Positions 43,643-56,100 of a stretch of 64,000 nt of DNA are shown here, in pieces (the first letter of the stretch is position 1; each line of letters begins with the position of its first letter). Both the position numbers and the translations under genes were made by a program. The notes below the pieces were generated by a model that saw nothing but the letters and a program-made list of their open reading frames with translations, did no database searches and was not told the DNA's origin. Source of the DNA: Petrosia ficiformis (Eukaryota; Porifera; Demospongiae; Haplosclerida; Petrosiidae); contig OX345636.1 of the NCBI GenBank assembly GCA_947044365.1, positions 46,439,037 through 46,503,036 on the forward strand, in the 5' to 3' direction.

Positions 43643-45506
43643 CTATAGTATGCCAAACATTCATGTACATATATATCCAGAAATAACAAAATAACTTACT
43701 TCCTGTTTTGTTTTTCACTTCATTGTCTTCATTTTCTAGACCACTGTCACTAGTTTCAGGACCACACACTGACACACCTCTACAGGTTCTTTGCTGTTTA
43801 GCTGATGCTTTGGCTTCCTTAGCCTTCGCTCTAGCTACTTTTCGTTTTTCTTTCTCGTCTATTTTCTCTTGCTTTATTCTTTCTTTTTCTTTAATAGCTT
43901 CAATATTTTCAATGCTAGTGAGTACCTTTCCTGCAGTCTTCTGGCACTTCATTGGTAGAGGTTTTGGAGTGCTCAAAAACTGGCTGATTGAAGAGGCTTT
44001 TCTAAGTGGCATGATAGTCAAAGAATCTTCATTGAAATGATTGATATCTCCTAATGATAATGACCTATTGGATGGAGATATTGCTGTGGAGGGTTCCAGT
44101 TCATTATTATAATCATAGAATGATTTAAATGAGGCATTTACATCTGATAATGTGGTAGTAGATTCCTCGTAATATGGTGAATATTTTGAACGTTTATCAC
44201 ATACTGGACTGTACAAAGGAATGTATGCCAGTCCTGTACGGTGTGGCAGTGATTCGGGGTGAAATGCAGAAGGGTTTTCTTTGCATATTTGATCTTGGAC
44301 CTTTCTGGGGTTGAAAGGATATACACCTGTTGCACTAAATCCAGCTCTAATATTTTTTTGAGACATTGCTAACATCCAAGCTTCACTAAATAGATGTGAA
44401 AAATCGTATCGTGAAACTACTCTTCCTGGATTACGTTTATAAAAATTGTGGCAAACCTGCTTCCAACAGGACTTTAATGGACTGAAACAGCCTACATCCA
44501 ATGGTTGAGCAAGATGTGTTGTGTGAGGAGGTAATGTGAAAAGAATTACCTTTTCTTGAGCTGCTGCTGTAATAACATCTGGACAGTAATGACCCATCCA
44601 TTAGTAAAAGTAAAGGTCTTATTGGAGGACAGTACACAAGGAAATGACGATAAAACCACTGGAAAAATAACTCTCTGTTAATCCAGCCCGTTTTTGACAG
44701 TCCGTAAAGGGTTCCAGGTATTTCTCCAACTGTCATCTCGGGGTTTAAGGTTTTCCTATCAAAGATGACTAGTGGTGGTAAAGCAATACCAGTAGCACAT
44801 GTACAAGCTAGCACAGTAATCTGTGTCTTGGTGTCACCAGAGATAGAGCTTACATTCTTACAGCCTGTTTTCGTAACCACTTTGACACCCTTTGGGTTCA
44901 ATGGCATCCCAGTTTCATCACAATTGTAATGATACGCATAGGATTATTAAAAATACCATTTTCCTTTAAAGTATCTTCCAACATATCAAAATATCTCCCA
45001 ATTGTTTCATGATTTGTTGCCTTTGCTCTAGCAATTGCTAGTGGTACTGCAGTACGTAGTGATATTTCCTTGTGGCATTCACAAAATCTCTGCCACCAGC
45101 CATGAGTTACAGAGCGTTTTATACCCTTCTGATCAACAATTAGCTGTACTAATGCAATTACTTGTGCAACTGTATGTGGGTATCCAATATCGGCACAACG
45201 AATCAAAAAGTTCACCAGCTCCCCTTCTTGTTCCAATGTTAAATATGAAGGTGGTCCAGGTCTAGCTCCATGTTGGATTTTCCCAGATGTCCGGTCATGA
45301 AGACTTGATTTTGGTACACCAAACATTTCGGCAGCCCGTTGCAGTGACATTCCATTTTCCACTGCAGTCATAGCTTTCACCATGTTTATATCTTCATAAG
45401 TGTGATAGCATTTGGGTCTGTGAGAATTTGTGATGGAAAAGTCATCCAATCGATCACATAATTGTGATACTATAATCCTTTCACTCAAGATGGGATAATC
45501 AGTGAT

Positions 45507-46429
45507 CTAAATGAAGTAAAAGATATAATAATTATACAATTATTTCAATATATAATATAAAATAGATCATCTCCAGTCAGTCATCATATATTATTATACC
45601 AACTGGAGTGTCGAAATAACCATCAAGTAGTTAAACCACATACAGCCAAAAGGTAATTAATAACCACACTGCTGTCTACATTTACATTAGTATTGCTTTG
45701 GCTTTTTAGCTAGTGATACTTGTACACATTTGCTAAATTATAAATATAATAAAATGTATCCAGAAGTGAACCCACAATGCCATTGGGCCAGGTTATAGTA
45801 ATGATTTGTGAACCTACGAAATGTCTACACCCTAGAATTGAGGGACACGTCGTATACATGCACAGATACATAACCAGGCAAATAGACCATAAACATTCCC
45901 AAACGAAATTTAATACGTAAATGTTTGTATTTGGGTCCAATTCTGGGGTTATTGTATGTTTACAAATATTTTTTCAAATGGAATCTGAAATGTCAAAATG
46001 CCATTACCATAAAAATAGCCCTACTCCCTTCTTGTGGTAGAGTTTAGTGCATCAGTGCTTCAAACACATATACATGTATCTGTACTTTAACACATACACT
46101 TTGCCCAACTAGTGACTTACTGACATATCTTCTATTTGTCTTACAATATAAGACAAAGTTGATAAAAAATTAGATCCAAGAGTGCAGGTTAGTGAGGTTC
46201 AATGCTGAAAAGAACTTCCTGGAACAACTCCTGCTGTCCTGCAGTATAATGTGGCCAATCATTGAGCATGCGCACTTCCGAAATTACAGCAATTTTATGA
46301 TAGTCATTGATGACGACAATAAAGGAGTGACAGAAGACAAGTCTTGGAGATTTATTAGAAGATGAGTTGTTCTACTTCATACAGGGAATAGATGATTCAT
46401 ATGCCTTTGTCTTAACGTTTACAACATAC
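45507..46429 (-). other. 5' part of the pogo-like element, coding content unclear
   Basis: An additional 5' exon and the promoter are expected here, because the first recognised exon starts at a splice acceptor. I could not identify a convincing start codon exon. Confidence 0.4.
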
Positions 46430-46650
46430 AGTCCGTCTTTTGATTTATCTATCCGATGTTTGCTTAATTCGGACGGTGCAGGATTTGCCTCTGCACAGCT
46501 TGCATACATCACCTTTTGCAGGTGATTTTTGGTACACACATAGCTGCACAGTAACTCTTCCAGTGGTCCAAGAATGACAGCTGTATGTTTTTGCGTTTGC
46601 GTGATATGACTGTCCGAAAATAGATATGTCCAACAATTGGTGGCTTACTC
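46430..46650 (-). repeat. Right terminal inverted repeat of the pogo-like element
   Basis: Its reverse complement starts GAGTAAGCCACCAATTGTTG. It is flanked by TA at 46651-46652. Confidence 0.85.
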
Positions 46651-47069
46651 TATTTGGTTTCTATATAGCTTCATTAAGTCTGTAAACTAATTAGCAGCTT
46701 AAAATTCATACTTTGTAGCACAGTAAGAAAGCACAGTGATAAAAATGAAATGACAGTGATATAATTAATTTGTACCACTGGCGGTTCCTTTGCTAACCCC
46801 CCTGAACATTATGTAATCTAATTGTCATTATAATTACTGTAAACATATACATTTTCATGTTAAGAACATTCACATTTTAATTATTAATTTGGTGAATAAA
46901 TGTTTAGTACATTCCTGTCATAACTAATATTCAGTCCAAGTCCAACTACAAATTTTTTACCAAGGAAAAGTTCTTTGTTTGTAGTATAATTACTATTCAA
47001 CAAGCCACAGTGTTTGAAGGAACTACTAACTGTTTCTTTTCCTACATCAACATCTTCTTCTTGTTTCAG

Positions 47070-47212
47070 ATATGGTACAGATTTGAACAGTATGTTGATA
47101 GAAGACGTTTCATGTTCATCACCTGACTACTTGGTATTGTTGCGATGTAGTGTGACTACTCAGTACTCCAGTTTGTGTAATGATCATAGCAGGGATGTAG
47201 TTATTGATTGTT
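47070..47212 (+). pseudogene. Gene D: orphan SRCR-1 second-half exon
   Basis: 143 bp, phase 2 to 1, nearly identical to 22327-22469 (MLIEDVSCSSPDYLVLLRCS). The first-half exon and signal-peptide exon are absent from the 10 kb upstream. Splice sites and frame are intact. Confidence 0.8.
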
Positions 47213-48789
47213 GTGAGTTTACTGAATGTTTACATATGTAACTGGGAAATTATGAAATCCATTTTGGAAATTAAAATGTAAAGACTGTGTATACATTAAA
47301 TTGTATGTATTTGTAATAATTATCAAGGATGTACCCAGGAAGAATGAATAGGGTAGGCTTAAAGAATATGGCAGCACGTTGAAAGTTTTAGCTAATTGAT
47401 TATTTTGAGGGGTGTGGTCAATCAGTAATACTCGTAACAATTGAATTATTCATTTAATTTAGCGTTATAGAAGTGATTCCAGCTGTATTTGCTGAAAAGC
47501 AATTGCATAGCTACAGTGTGGCAAGGTGTGGCAATTGCCCACCAATCATTTCTGTGGTAGACTAGGTGTAGCTTAATTCACGAGAAGATTGCCACGATTT
47601 TAATCAAACACTATATACTAATGATACAGATGCAACTGATGAATTATGATAGAATACGTGTTCGAAACCACCATGATCAGCCTCATGAGGAATTGAAAAG
47701 CAATTATGACCAGTACTCGTGCAAACACAAACAGGGACAAATAGGGCAAGTAGTGCTAAGCTCAATCAATTGAAATCAAGGTGTGTCCCTTTCTAGTGCA
47801 TACTGTGCATGTAAGTAAGTGACCAAGCCCCTCATAAATATTTAATTAGTCACAAAATTGTCTCTTTTCATGTCGAGTATCCCATACCATCACCCAAAGT
47901 GTAGCTATGCCCCTGCTGAAAAGAATCAAAGATTTGGGAAAACAATTATATTTCCAACATTATTATTTATCCTGTAATTTACTTTACTATTATTATATAC
48001 AATATTTTGAAAAGTAATTAAGTCTACTTTACCCTATACTGCTAGCTACACCCTTGATAATTATTGTTAAGTTGATAAATATTTCTAGATAGTGTGCTTT
48101 GGTTGGTGTGTTTTTTATCATGTACTTTACAATAAAAGCCTTACCCCGCAAGAAAGAACGTGCTGCAGATCATTGCTCTTTATTTTTGTGATCCATGTAT
48201 ATTGATTAGTATAGTTTCAAGGATTTAACAATTAGTTCATTGTTCAGGATAAATTCGTCTAATGTCATAACTACTTAGTACTAATTATATTCCATTAGTT
48301 GAAGCACTATATTTTAAAAGTGCTGTCTACATATAATTTTATTATTACAAGCCAACAGTTTAGTATACGTTTACTACTATAGTGCATGTAACTATTCATC
48401 ACACCATAATTTAGAGGATATTGGGAATGTGAACAGACTTTAGCAAGAATCCAAATAATTCTATTTTAGTGTAAATTAGTAAGCATTTAGCAACTATTCA
48501 GTGAATACTTTTAGCAACTACAGAAACCCAGACGAGGTGCTGCAAAATATATTCCATGTAATATCTTGTTCTTATGGACACATGGTGAAAGAACTCAGCC
48601 AAATCAGCAGGACCAAGTGTTTGAGTTTCGAAGCACTTCTTATGCTTCATGTATTCTTATCATAAGACCCTTATAAAGCAAACAAGAAATTAAAATGAAA
48701 CTTTAACAAAGATAGTGTATTTCACTATTGACTTTGCATGGACTTCTTGCCTTCATTTGTTATGTCACCTGACCTTGTAACACCTCCTC

Positions 48790-49237
48790 TTAAGGTGGTA
48801 CTAGGGAGTGGGCGGATGCGACTCCAATCAGTTTCAAAATAGAATATTATATAATATGACTCTAACCTGGTGTAATAGCAACCTTCAAATTTTCCGAACA
48901 GCTTTATATTGTCCTGTAATTGAAGAAATATTGTTAAAATCGCCATTTTTCCAATTAACATAAGTACAAAACCACAAAAGCCACGCCCACCATACATGGC
49001 GTGCACCAAGTACAATGTATTTTCAGAAAAGTTACGAAGCCGTTTTCTGCAAATTCATTTTACTTTTAAAGTTACAAGAGGCTGAAGAAAGCTGAATTCT
49101 GTAGCTTTTCAATGAAACCATAAAATTTACCTTTCTAGACACTATCAAACTCCGATCTTTCTCAGAGAGCAACTACAGTTACCCCGCCATTGTTTTAATT
49201 AAATAGCATCCGCCCACGGAAAAGACTACAACCTTAA
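48790..49237 (+). mobile_element. TTAA MITE, internally deleted copy (448 bp)
   Basis: TTAAGGTGGTACTAGGGAGT at the left and GACTACAACCTTAA at the right; the middle ~170 bp are missing. The matching intron of gene B (near 26195-26210) is empty, with CTTAAAATTGAATGCC continuing. Confidence 0.85.
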
Positions 49238-49400
49238 CCTGCTTAAAATTGAATGCCATATTTATTAATTAACATTGATCTTGAGAGTAATGAATATGTT
49301 TCATTTTGAGTGTTTGATTCAGCTCACTGTGGTTCTTATAATTAGTTCTTCAATCTTAGTATTTTGATATGTATAATATTAAATGCATATTTTGTAACAG

Positions 49401-49602
49401 ATTCTACAAGACTATGGGATAGTCCTACATCAGGTCAGATACGTCTTACAGGAGGTAACTTTTCCAATCAAGGCCTTCTTGAGATCTACTGTAATGGAGA
49501 GTGGGGAACAGTGTGTGATGATGGTTTCTCTTCTACAGAAGCACGAGTAGCATGTAGACAATTGGGATATAATGACTATTATGATTATGATCATCTTTCT
49601 AT
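49401..49602 (+). pseudogene. Gene D: SRCR-2 first-half exon
   Basis: 202 bp with phase 1 to 2 and intact splice sites, nearly identical to 26361-26562. The second-half exon is missing: sequence similar to 30330-30600 follows. The receptor cannot be completed. Confidence 0.8.
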
Positions 49603-49629
49603 GTGAGAAGTGTTTGTATGATTGCAGTT

Positions 49630-50731
49630 GCAATTTTAGCCTTTCAGGTACACATTTATATTCAACTTTATTAATGGTAAATCTTTTAAGTGCATGTTGT
49701 AACATTCATCCATTATATTGTGTGGTTTATGGTTGAGGTGGTGGGTGATACTTTCATTTTCTAGAGTATATAGGTGAGGAACTAATTGAGTGGAATTTAA
49801 ATGGCAAACTGATGTGTTGGTACTCAAGGCTGAAACGGGCACATAGCATAGTGGAATGAAAACAGTTAAATTAAATGTTTCTATTCTCTTACTTTTGTAG
49901 TCCTTGTGTCTATTAATATCAGTTTCCTTTACATCTGTGTATAGATTACAGGAAATCACAGAAAACAATTTTTTTTAGAAAATGTATTTTGGCTTCTATT
50001 ATTGATTGAAACTAATAAGCACTACATTCTATCATGTAGCGCAAGTATTATTTGAAAAATATAGTTACTACAAATAGAGTTGGAAAAGAAGGACAAAGAT
50101 TAACTAGATCCAGGTAATGTTCTATGCGTAAGTCTTGCAATCATTGGATTTTTGACGCTAGTATGTATAATAAATTAAATTAAAGATGCTCAGACTACAT
50201 GACAGTCATGAAAATTTATAGGGGAATAGTTTGTTAGGGTAGCACAGTTTCTCTAGTAAAATATGTGGTACAAACATGCTATCACCGTTTTTGAGAGCTT
50301 TAGTAAACTATATTTTGGACATTATTTTGGAAGGTTAATAGCATCATAAAGATTTGTCTATCTCTCATGTATCAAACAACAGTCTTGATGCGGGATGAGA
50401 AAAAGGAGAGTCATCATAAAATTGATAAACACAACCTCCGGCTCTGACTTTTTTATAGCATGCAAAATGTGCAACAATAAACTTTTATGTTTCCCCCCAC
50501 CACAAAATCCTAGATAGAACCCTTGCATTGAAATGAACAGATTAGTAGAAAACAAGGAAGACAGAGATAAATTGAACATGCATGCAATACAGATCTAGAA
50601 CACTGCATTTGCTGTTTTCTTTATACACTTTGTTCAAATTAATTTAATGATTAAATATATAACAATAAGATTTGTTAGACATTGTTAGACTCTGAGGGGA
50701 AATATTAATTTTTTTTCTGATTCCTCTCAGG
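49630..50731. other. Non-coding DNA between gene D exons
   Basis: Partly paralogous to 30330-30600 and, from about 50390, to 28690-29042 (the sequence in front of the tail exons). Open frames on the minus strand at 49636-49968 are not conserved. Confidence 0.5.
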
Positions 50732-51293
50732 TTACTTTTCACATCGTTCTGATTTTTCAACAACAAGTTCAACTTGCAGTACTGATTGTTAGTATTAGTT
50801 CTGTGTGTATTAATGTTTTTGTACTAGCAATATTTGTACTTATAATTTTATTCAAATCTATCTCATTATTCCACAGCATCTATCTCAGCTGGAACCATTG
50901 TAGGTGCGGTTCTTGGTGCTATATTTGGTATAATCTTCCGTATACTGACTGATCTTCACTGTACCATTCTGTATTTGTTGCTGTCTTGGAGTTGGGGTAG
51001 CTAGATGTTCCCCGACCACGAGAGTAGTAGCACACCCTACAACAACTACAACTACTGCTGTTATCACTACTGAAGAGACCAAAACTTCTAACTTCAGTCC
51101 ACAAACAAACCAGGATCCTCCTCCCCCTTATTTTCAACCTCCACCACAAGAAAACCCCTATCCAACTGCCTATCCTACTGAACCAGGTTATTCTCAACAG
51201 CCTCCAGCTTTTCCTGCTGGTGGCTATCCTGGACAACCAGAGTATCAACAATATCCAGGCTATCCTCAACCCAACCCTCCTGCTCAGTATTGA
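50732..51293 (+). pseudogene. Gene D: tail exons 7a/7b, frameshifted
   Basis: 7a 50732-50788 is open (FSTTSSTCSTD). 7b 50877-51293 contains a 4-base duplication (ACTGACTGATC, near 50945) inside the membrane segment and a 9-base deletion after it. The frame is lost, although the PPPPY region downstream is preserved at DNA level. Confidence 0.8.
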
Positions 51294-51825
51294 AAAAGAA
51301 AGTAACTTATTATTAAATGTTTTACTTTAGTAAGGGTGTTAATTCTGTACATTGTACATTTGCAATTAGTTTAGTTACATATAGTTAGTTATATAGTTCC
51401 ATTCTCGTGTATGTCGTGTTTATCATGATAATTAATTGAGTTACTTTTAGGAGAAAGACAAGCCTCTCTTCATGGCATGGGGTTAAAAGTGGTGTTTTTG
51501 TTGGGTGTGTGGATGCATCTAAGTTTTTGTTGCATCTACGAAGACAAATTTTAGTACTCTGAGGAATAATTTAATAGATGTGCACTTAGTCTTGTGAAGC
51601 CAGCAGGTACTCCAGGTATGCAGATGTTCTTGTACAACTAATTTTGAGTCGTTCAATATGTTTTGGAGATCTATAAACTACTAGAAAGTTCTTTTCTGAT
51701 ATTTGTTTTGATCACAGACTGACAGATAGATGAACAGTTCCCTTGTGCTGCATACTGTGTGGGGTAGCTAATGATCATCATGTTTATGAAGAACTACAAT
51801 TAAACTGGAATAATATAATGACTGT

Positions 51826-51900
51826 ATTTTTTATGGCCAGTAGGGCCATCCCTATGATTGCTTTCCCACAGGTTCGATGTATGCATTTATCCCACGGTGC
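51826..51900 (-). repeat. Truncated GGCC-type repeat
   Basis: TTATGGCCAGTAGGGCCATCCCTATGATTGC, as at 36444. The remainder is missing. A similar scrap lies at 58826-58880. Confidence 0.65.
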
Positions 51901-52533
51901 ATGGGCGATTGCCATGGTAATCTTTGATGTACCGCAGAAGATATGCCCCGTAACATGCCTGTACACAGGGAGATTTAGCCACTTATTGTATTTTCAGAGT
52001 TTTTACATCATTGCTTACTGTCATTGAAGTGATTGCAGTGAAGGCTTCCTACTACTTTGTCAATGGCTTCACTAGGAACATATTCACAGTCTACACGAGC
52101 CAGAATATCAATCAATTCCTTTCTCTATTATACAGGGAACGTAGTCAATGTAGTATATAGTAGCTGTTCATTTACTATATAGCCAGAAAGTTAGCCACGT
52201 TAAAAATTGTATTAATAATCGTTATTAACTGCAATGCACATGCGCAAATCTTTCTAACATGTGACTTAACGTGCCATCTGCATCTGTACCGTAATCACCA
52301 GAGGCGTAGCCAAGGTAGGGCACAGTGGGGGGCCATGCCTACCAACTATGATTTGGGCCCCACCAACAAGGAATTGTTTCATAATCAAAAATTTCTTGAA
52401 CTCATCTGTTTAATGAAAGTTCTAAATCCTCTGAAGTGAAAATACTATAGCCTATAGAATAGCATTTCACAAACTTGACTGATGCAAACGATTCGAAGAC
52501 GATTACGTCGAATTCATAGTCCACACCCGCTAT

Positions 52534-52914
52534 TAAATTATCAATTTTCAATTATACACGGCTGCTGACAGCACCGCGCGCAGTCCGAGGATGTTTAATT
52601 GACCTCGCCCCTCATGAATATAATTAAAAATTGAAAATGAAGTGTGTGCCCGACCAAGTAAAAAGTTCTAGCTACGCCCCCTGGTAATCGCTATGGATCA
52701 GTACATAAAGAATTTGAAACCTTTACAACCTTGTGGTATAACCAACACAGATAGTAATTGCTATGCTAACAGCGTGATACAGTGTCTCCTAAACCACCAG
52801 GCATTCCTATCCATCTCAGAAGTGATAACAAAGTCCCATACTCAATTTTTAACAACGGTAATGATAAAAGCTATATAATTATGGCTCAACTAGAATATTC
52901 GCCACCTTATTAAT
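52534..52914 (+). pseudogene. USP-fragment repeat, copy 2 (ubiquitin-specific protease N-terminal box)
   Basis: ATG near 52693 opens about 60 codons containing GITNTDSNCYANSVIQCLL, which matches the Cys box that starts UCH/USP deubiquitinase domains (G-x-x-N-x-x-x-x-C-Y-x-N-S). Nothing further of the domain follows: the LTR element begins at 52915. Copy 1 at 984-1359 lacks this box. It may be captured host sequence carried by a transposon. Confidence 0.6.
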
Positions 52915-53123
52915 TGATGTATTATGATGTAGTCTTACCAGTCAACCTGTCTGAAATAAATACAATGCAGTTACAACATTTACACTTAGTGACTCCGGAA
53001 CCTTCCAGAACTGATATTGTTTTCTATATAAATGTCTAATTTTTGTACTAGTTTTTAGTTGTCTGATAATGTGAGATCTTTGTTTCTTTGATCAAAAATA
53101 TTGAATTATCCAAAGATACAACA
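52915..53123 (+). repeat. 5' LTR
   Basis: 209 bp, TG...CA. Differs from the 3' LTR at three positions (CTCCGG/CTTCGG; two in the last 25 bases). Contains ATATAAATG, a possible TATA-like motif. Confidence 0.92.
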
Positions 53124-53132
53124 GGATAATTT

Positions 53133-53150
53133 TGGCGCAGTGGGTAATCA
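53133..53150 (+). other. Candidate primer binding site
   Basis: TGGCGCAGTGGGTAATCA, nine bases after the LTR end. The TGG start is typical of tRNA-primed elements. The tRNA was not determined. Confidence 0.5.
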
Positions 53151-53198
53151 GTTGGACCAATCTCCTATAACCTGCCTTCACCTAGCTCTGGCAAGATC

Positions 53199-56100
53199 AT
53201 GGCTGAGACACTACAACAACTAGTAGAACTTTTTAAACAGCAGTTAGAGGCCCAAAATGAACGAATAGAGCTGCAACAAAGACAGATGGAGAAGCAATTG
53301 GAAATCAGGCAGGAACAGATGGAACAATTGATAGCTCGACTGGGGCCTCCACCAAAACAGATTGCTGGCACTCAACCTGCTGCCAGTATTCCGAATTTCA
53401 TGCCGTTTGACTCAATGTCTGAGCTATGGAAAGATTACCTAGCCAGGTTTTATACTTTTGCTGCTGCAAACTCTATCCCTGAAGATAAGATGGCTCAGGT
53501 ATTCCTCACCAACCAAACGACTGCCAACTATAAACTTTTGGCAACCTTGGCCGGTCAACAGTCCCCACCAAAAAGGATTAACAACCTCGAAATGAAGGAC
53601 ATCACAACCTTTATGGAAAGTCATTATGACCCAAAACAATTTGTTGTTCGAGAACGATTCAAGTTCTGGTCGGGACCCCCTCGAAAACCAGGAGAAAAAG
53701 TTACCGAGCTCGCTGCTAGGATTCGACAAGATGCTAGTACCTGTGACTTCCCAGGTATCAAAGACATACAAGACGAGGCAATGCGCACCCGTTTTATCTG
53801 TGCTGTCAAGAACGAAGCAGTTCTAAAAGCTGTGTTCAAACTACGGGATGACGAATTGACATTCTCTAAAGCAGTGGAAATAGCTCAAGAAATGGAGGAA
53901 GCGGCTAAGGTAGCCAAGGAGACCATTCATGGCTCCAGTGAAACACCCTCCACAGCATCTGTGTACAAGATGAGTGATAAGAAGAAACCTCCACTTTCTG
54001 GTTTTAAACCGTCTACAAAACATTCGGGACAGTATACATTTTTACTGCCTAAAGGAGTTTGTTACCGTTGTGGGAAAACTAACCATACAGCTAAGGACTG
54101 TCGTTTCATCAATGCCATTTGTCGTTTCTGCCAGAAGAAAGGGCACCTGGAGTCAATTTGTCTCAAGAAAAAGAGAAGCCAGGAGTCTCTAAAACAGATA
54201 ACTGAGGAGGAAGAAAATCCTTATGAGGTGGTTAACACTATGTTCCCATACTCTGTAGTCAAACATATTCCAAGTCAGGGCCCTCTAGTTGTGCAACTAC
54301 AACTGGATGGACGATCATGTAATTTGGAAGTGGATAGTGGTGCACGAGACAATTTCTGCTCAGAAGAGTTGTGGAAGCGACTGGGACGTCCAGTTCTCAA
54401 ACCTCCTACACTACGTTATGTCTCAGCCACTGGTGACCGCATTCCGGTTATGGGAACCTTCAAAACTCAAGCTACACTAAGACCTTCATCCTCATCTGTT
54501 GAAGTCCTTTTTAACGTATCTACTCTAAACCATCTCAACTTAATTGGTAGAAGTGGGATTGCCACACTTGATATTGATGTTCGACATTTGATTCAGAATC
54601 AGACGGCTGACCTAACCAAGGAAGAGATCAGGACAGTCAGAAAAGATACACCTGATGCATCGGGAAGACTACGTCAGGCCTGTCACAAACTGTGTGAACA
54701 ATTCACAGAGATATTCCAGCCTGAGTTGGGCATTTTAAAAGATGTGCAGTTAGAGGTCAAATTCAAATCAGAAGCGAAACCCATTTTCTATAAGCCCCGT
54801 ACGGTACCTTTTGCCTTGCTGGAAGATCTGAATCAAGCCTATGATGAAGGTATCAAGAAAGGAATCTGGGTACCAACTCCTTTCAATGAATATGGTACGC
54901 CTGTAGTTCCTGTTCGTAAAGCTCTTCAGCCAAATGAGAAGAGAATCAAATGTGGTGACTATTCGGTCACTGTTAATCCACAGTTGGATACTCACCGCCA
55001 ACCACTACTCCTTCCAGATGATTTAGTACGAAAACTCAGTGGTGGATATTACTTTACAAAGATCGATTTGGCCAATGCCTATAATCAGATTCGACTAGCA
55101 CCTGAAAGCCAAAAACGGCTTGCACTCAGTACTCACCGAGGGGTTCTACTGCAAACACGATTACCATTTGGAATCAGTTCAGCCCCTGGCTATTTCCAAG
55201 AAATCATGGAAAGGATAACCTGTGACCTCAAGGGAGTCGCAGTCTACTTAGATGACATTCTTGTCAGTGGTTCTAATGAAGAGGAACACATTAAGAACCT
55301 ACAATCACTCTTACAGCGTCTGCAAGACAAAGGACTCAGGTGCTGTCAACACAAGTGTGTGTTTGCTCAACCCTCAGTTGAATATTTAGGCTACACTATC
55401 TCAAAGGAAGGTATTTCAAAAGGTAAAAGAAAGGTAGATGCTATACTTGACATGCCTTCACCTACGAATGTTACTACCTTGAGATCATTTTTAGGCTCTG
55501 TTCAGTTTTATGGGAAGTTCATCAAAGATCTCTCTACACTGACAGAACCACTGTATTGCCTCCTAAAGAAGGGTATACTCTGGAGATGGGGGAAATCAGA
55601 GCAACAAGCTTTTGAACGACTCAAGAGTATACTCTGTACTGATACTGTTTTGGCACACTTCAATCCCCAGGAACAAATTGGTATTTCCTGTGATGCCTCT
55701 GATGTTGGAATTGGAGCAGTCCTTTTTCACCGCTACAGTGATGGGACAGAACGCCCTATTGCCAATGCATCCAAGACACTCTCTGACACACAACGTCGTT
55801 ACAGTCAAGTACAGAAAGAGGCCTTGTCAGTAATATATGGAATACAAAAATTTCATCAGTTCCTGTATGGACGAAGGTTCATTCTCATCACTGATCACAA
55901 ACCCTTGTTGGCGTTATTCAATCCTCAGAAGGGTACCCCATCCATGGCAGCAAATCGTTTAGCTCGCTGGGCACTTACCTTGAGTCAGTACGATTATTCT
56001 ATTGAATATAGAAGAACCTCAGAGCATGGCAATGCTGATGCTCTCAGTCGATTACCGGTAGGAGAGGATGTACAATTTGACAAGGAACAGGAAGCAGCAG

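Larger units (their letters stand above)
41855..45506 (-). pseudogene. DDE transposase - repeat linker - Ulp1/C48 protease - PHD finger fusion gene, inactivated
   Basis: Minus strand, reading 45506 down to 41855. The first recognised exon (acceptor TTTAG; an earlier exon is likely) has a psq-type HTH (GMSLQRAAEMFGVPKSSLHD) and CENP-B-like helices. The DDE_1 core follows, with Asp codons at 44917 (NCDETG), 44596 (LLMDG) and 44496 (QPLD), a D-D-~35-D triad typical of pogo/Tigger. A basic coiled linker leads to a donor at 43699. Then come repeat exons, an exon at 42901-42990, and exon 42540-42836 with the protease His (42574, NHWITVS). The last exon, 42336-41855, has Asp (42320, VFDS), Cys (42194, KDCGLYA) and a PHD-like CxC...CxxC...HxxC. 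Intron phases join all exons. Lesions: frameshifts near 44925 and 44595, and a TAG at 41894-41896 cutting off the last CxxC pair. Confidence 0.8.
41380..46650 (-). mobile_element. Pogo-like DNA transposon (5271 bp) encoding DDE transposase + Ulp1 protease + PHD finger
   Basis: Both ends read GAGTAAGCCACC(G/A)ATTGTTGGACATATCTA inward and are flanked by TA (41378-41379 and 46651-46652), the target duplication of Tc1/mariner/pogo elements. Imperfect inverted repeats reach about 220 bp: a second conserved block, CCGTCCGAAT.AAGCAAAC, lies at 41550 and 46470. One gene fills the minus strand. The element interrupts the intron in front of the orphan SRCR exon of gene D; gene B lacks it. The gene carries frameshifts and a stop, so this copy is dead. 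Confidence 0.85.

Noticed and set aside
43053..43700. CRISPR-like array of regular repeats
   Set aside because: Both repeat and spacer are conserved between units and have splice sites; it is a tandem exon duplication in a eukaryotic transposon.
53165..54023. Minus-strand open frames inside the gag-pol region
   Set aside because: Shadows of the 1444-codon frame, with no recognisable domain.
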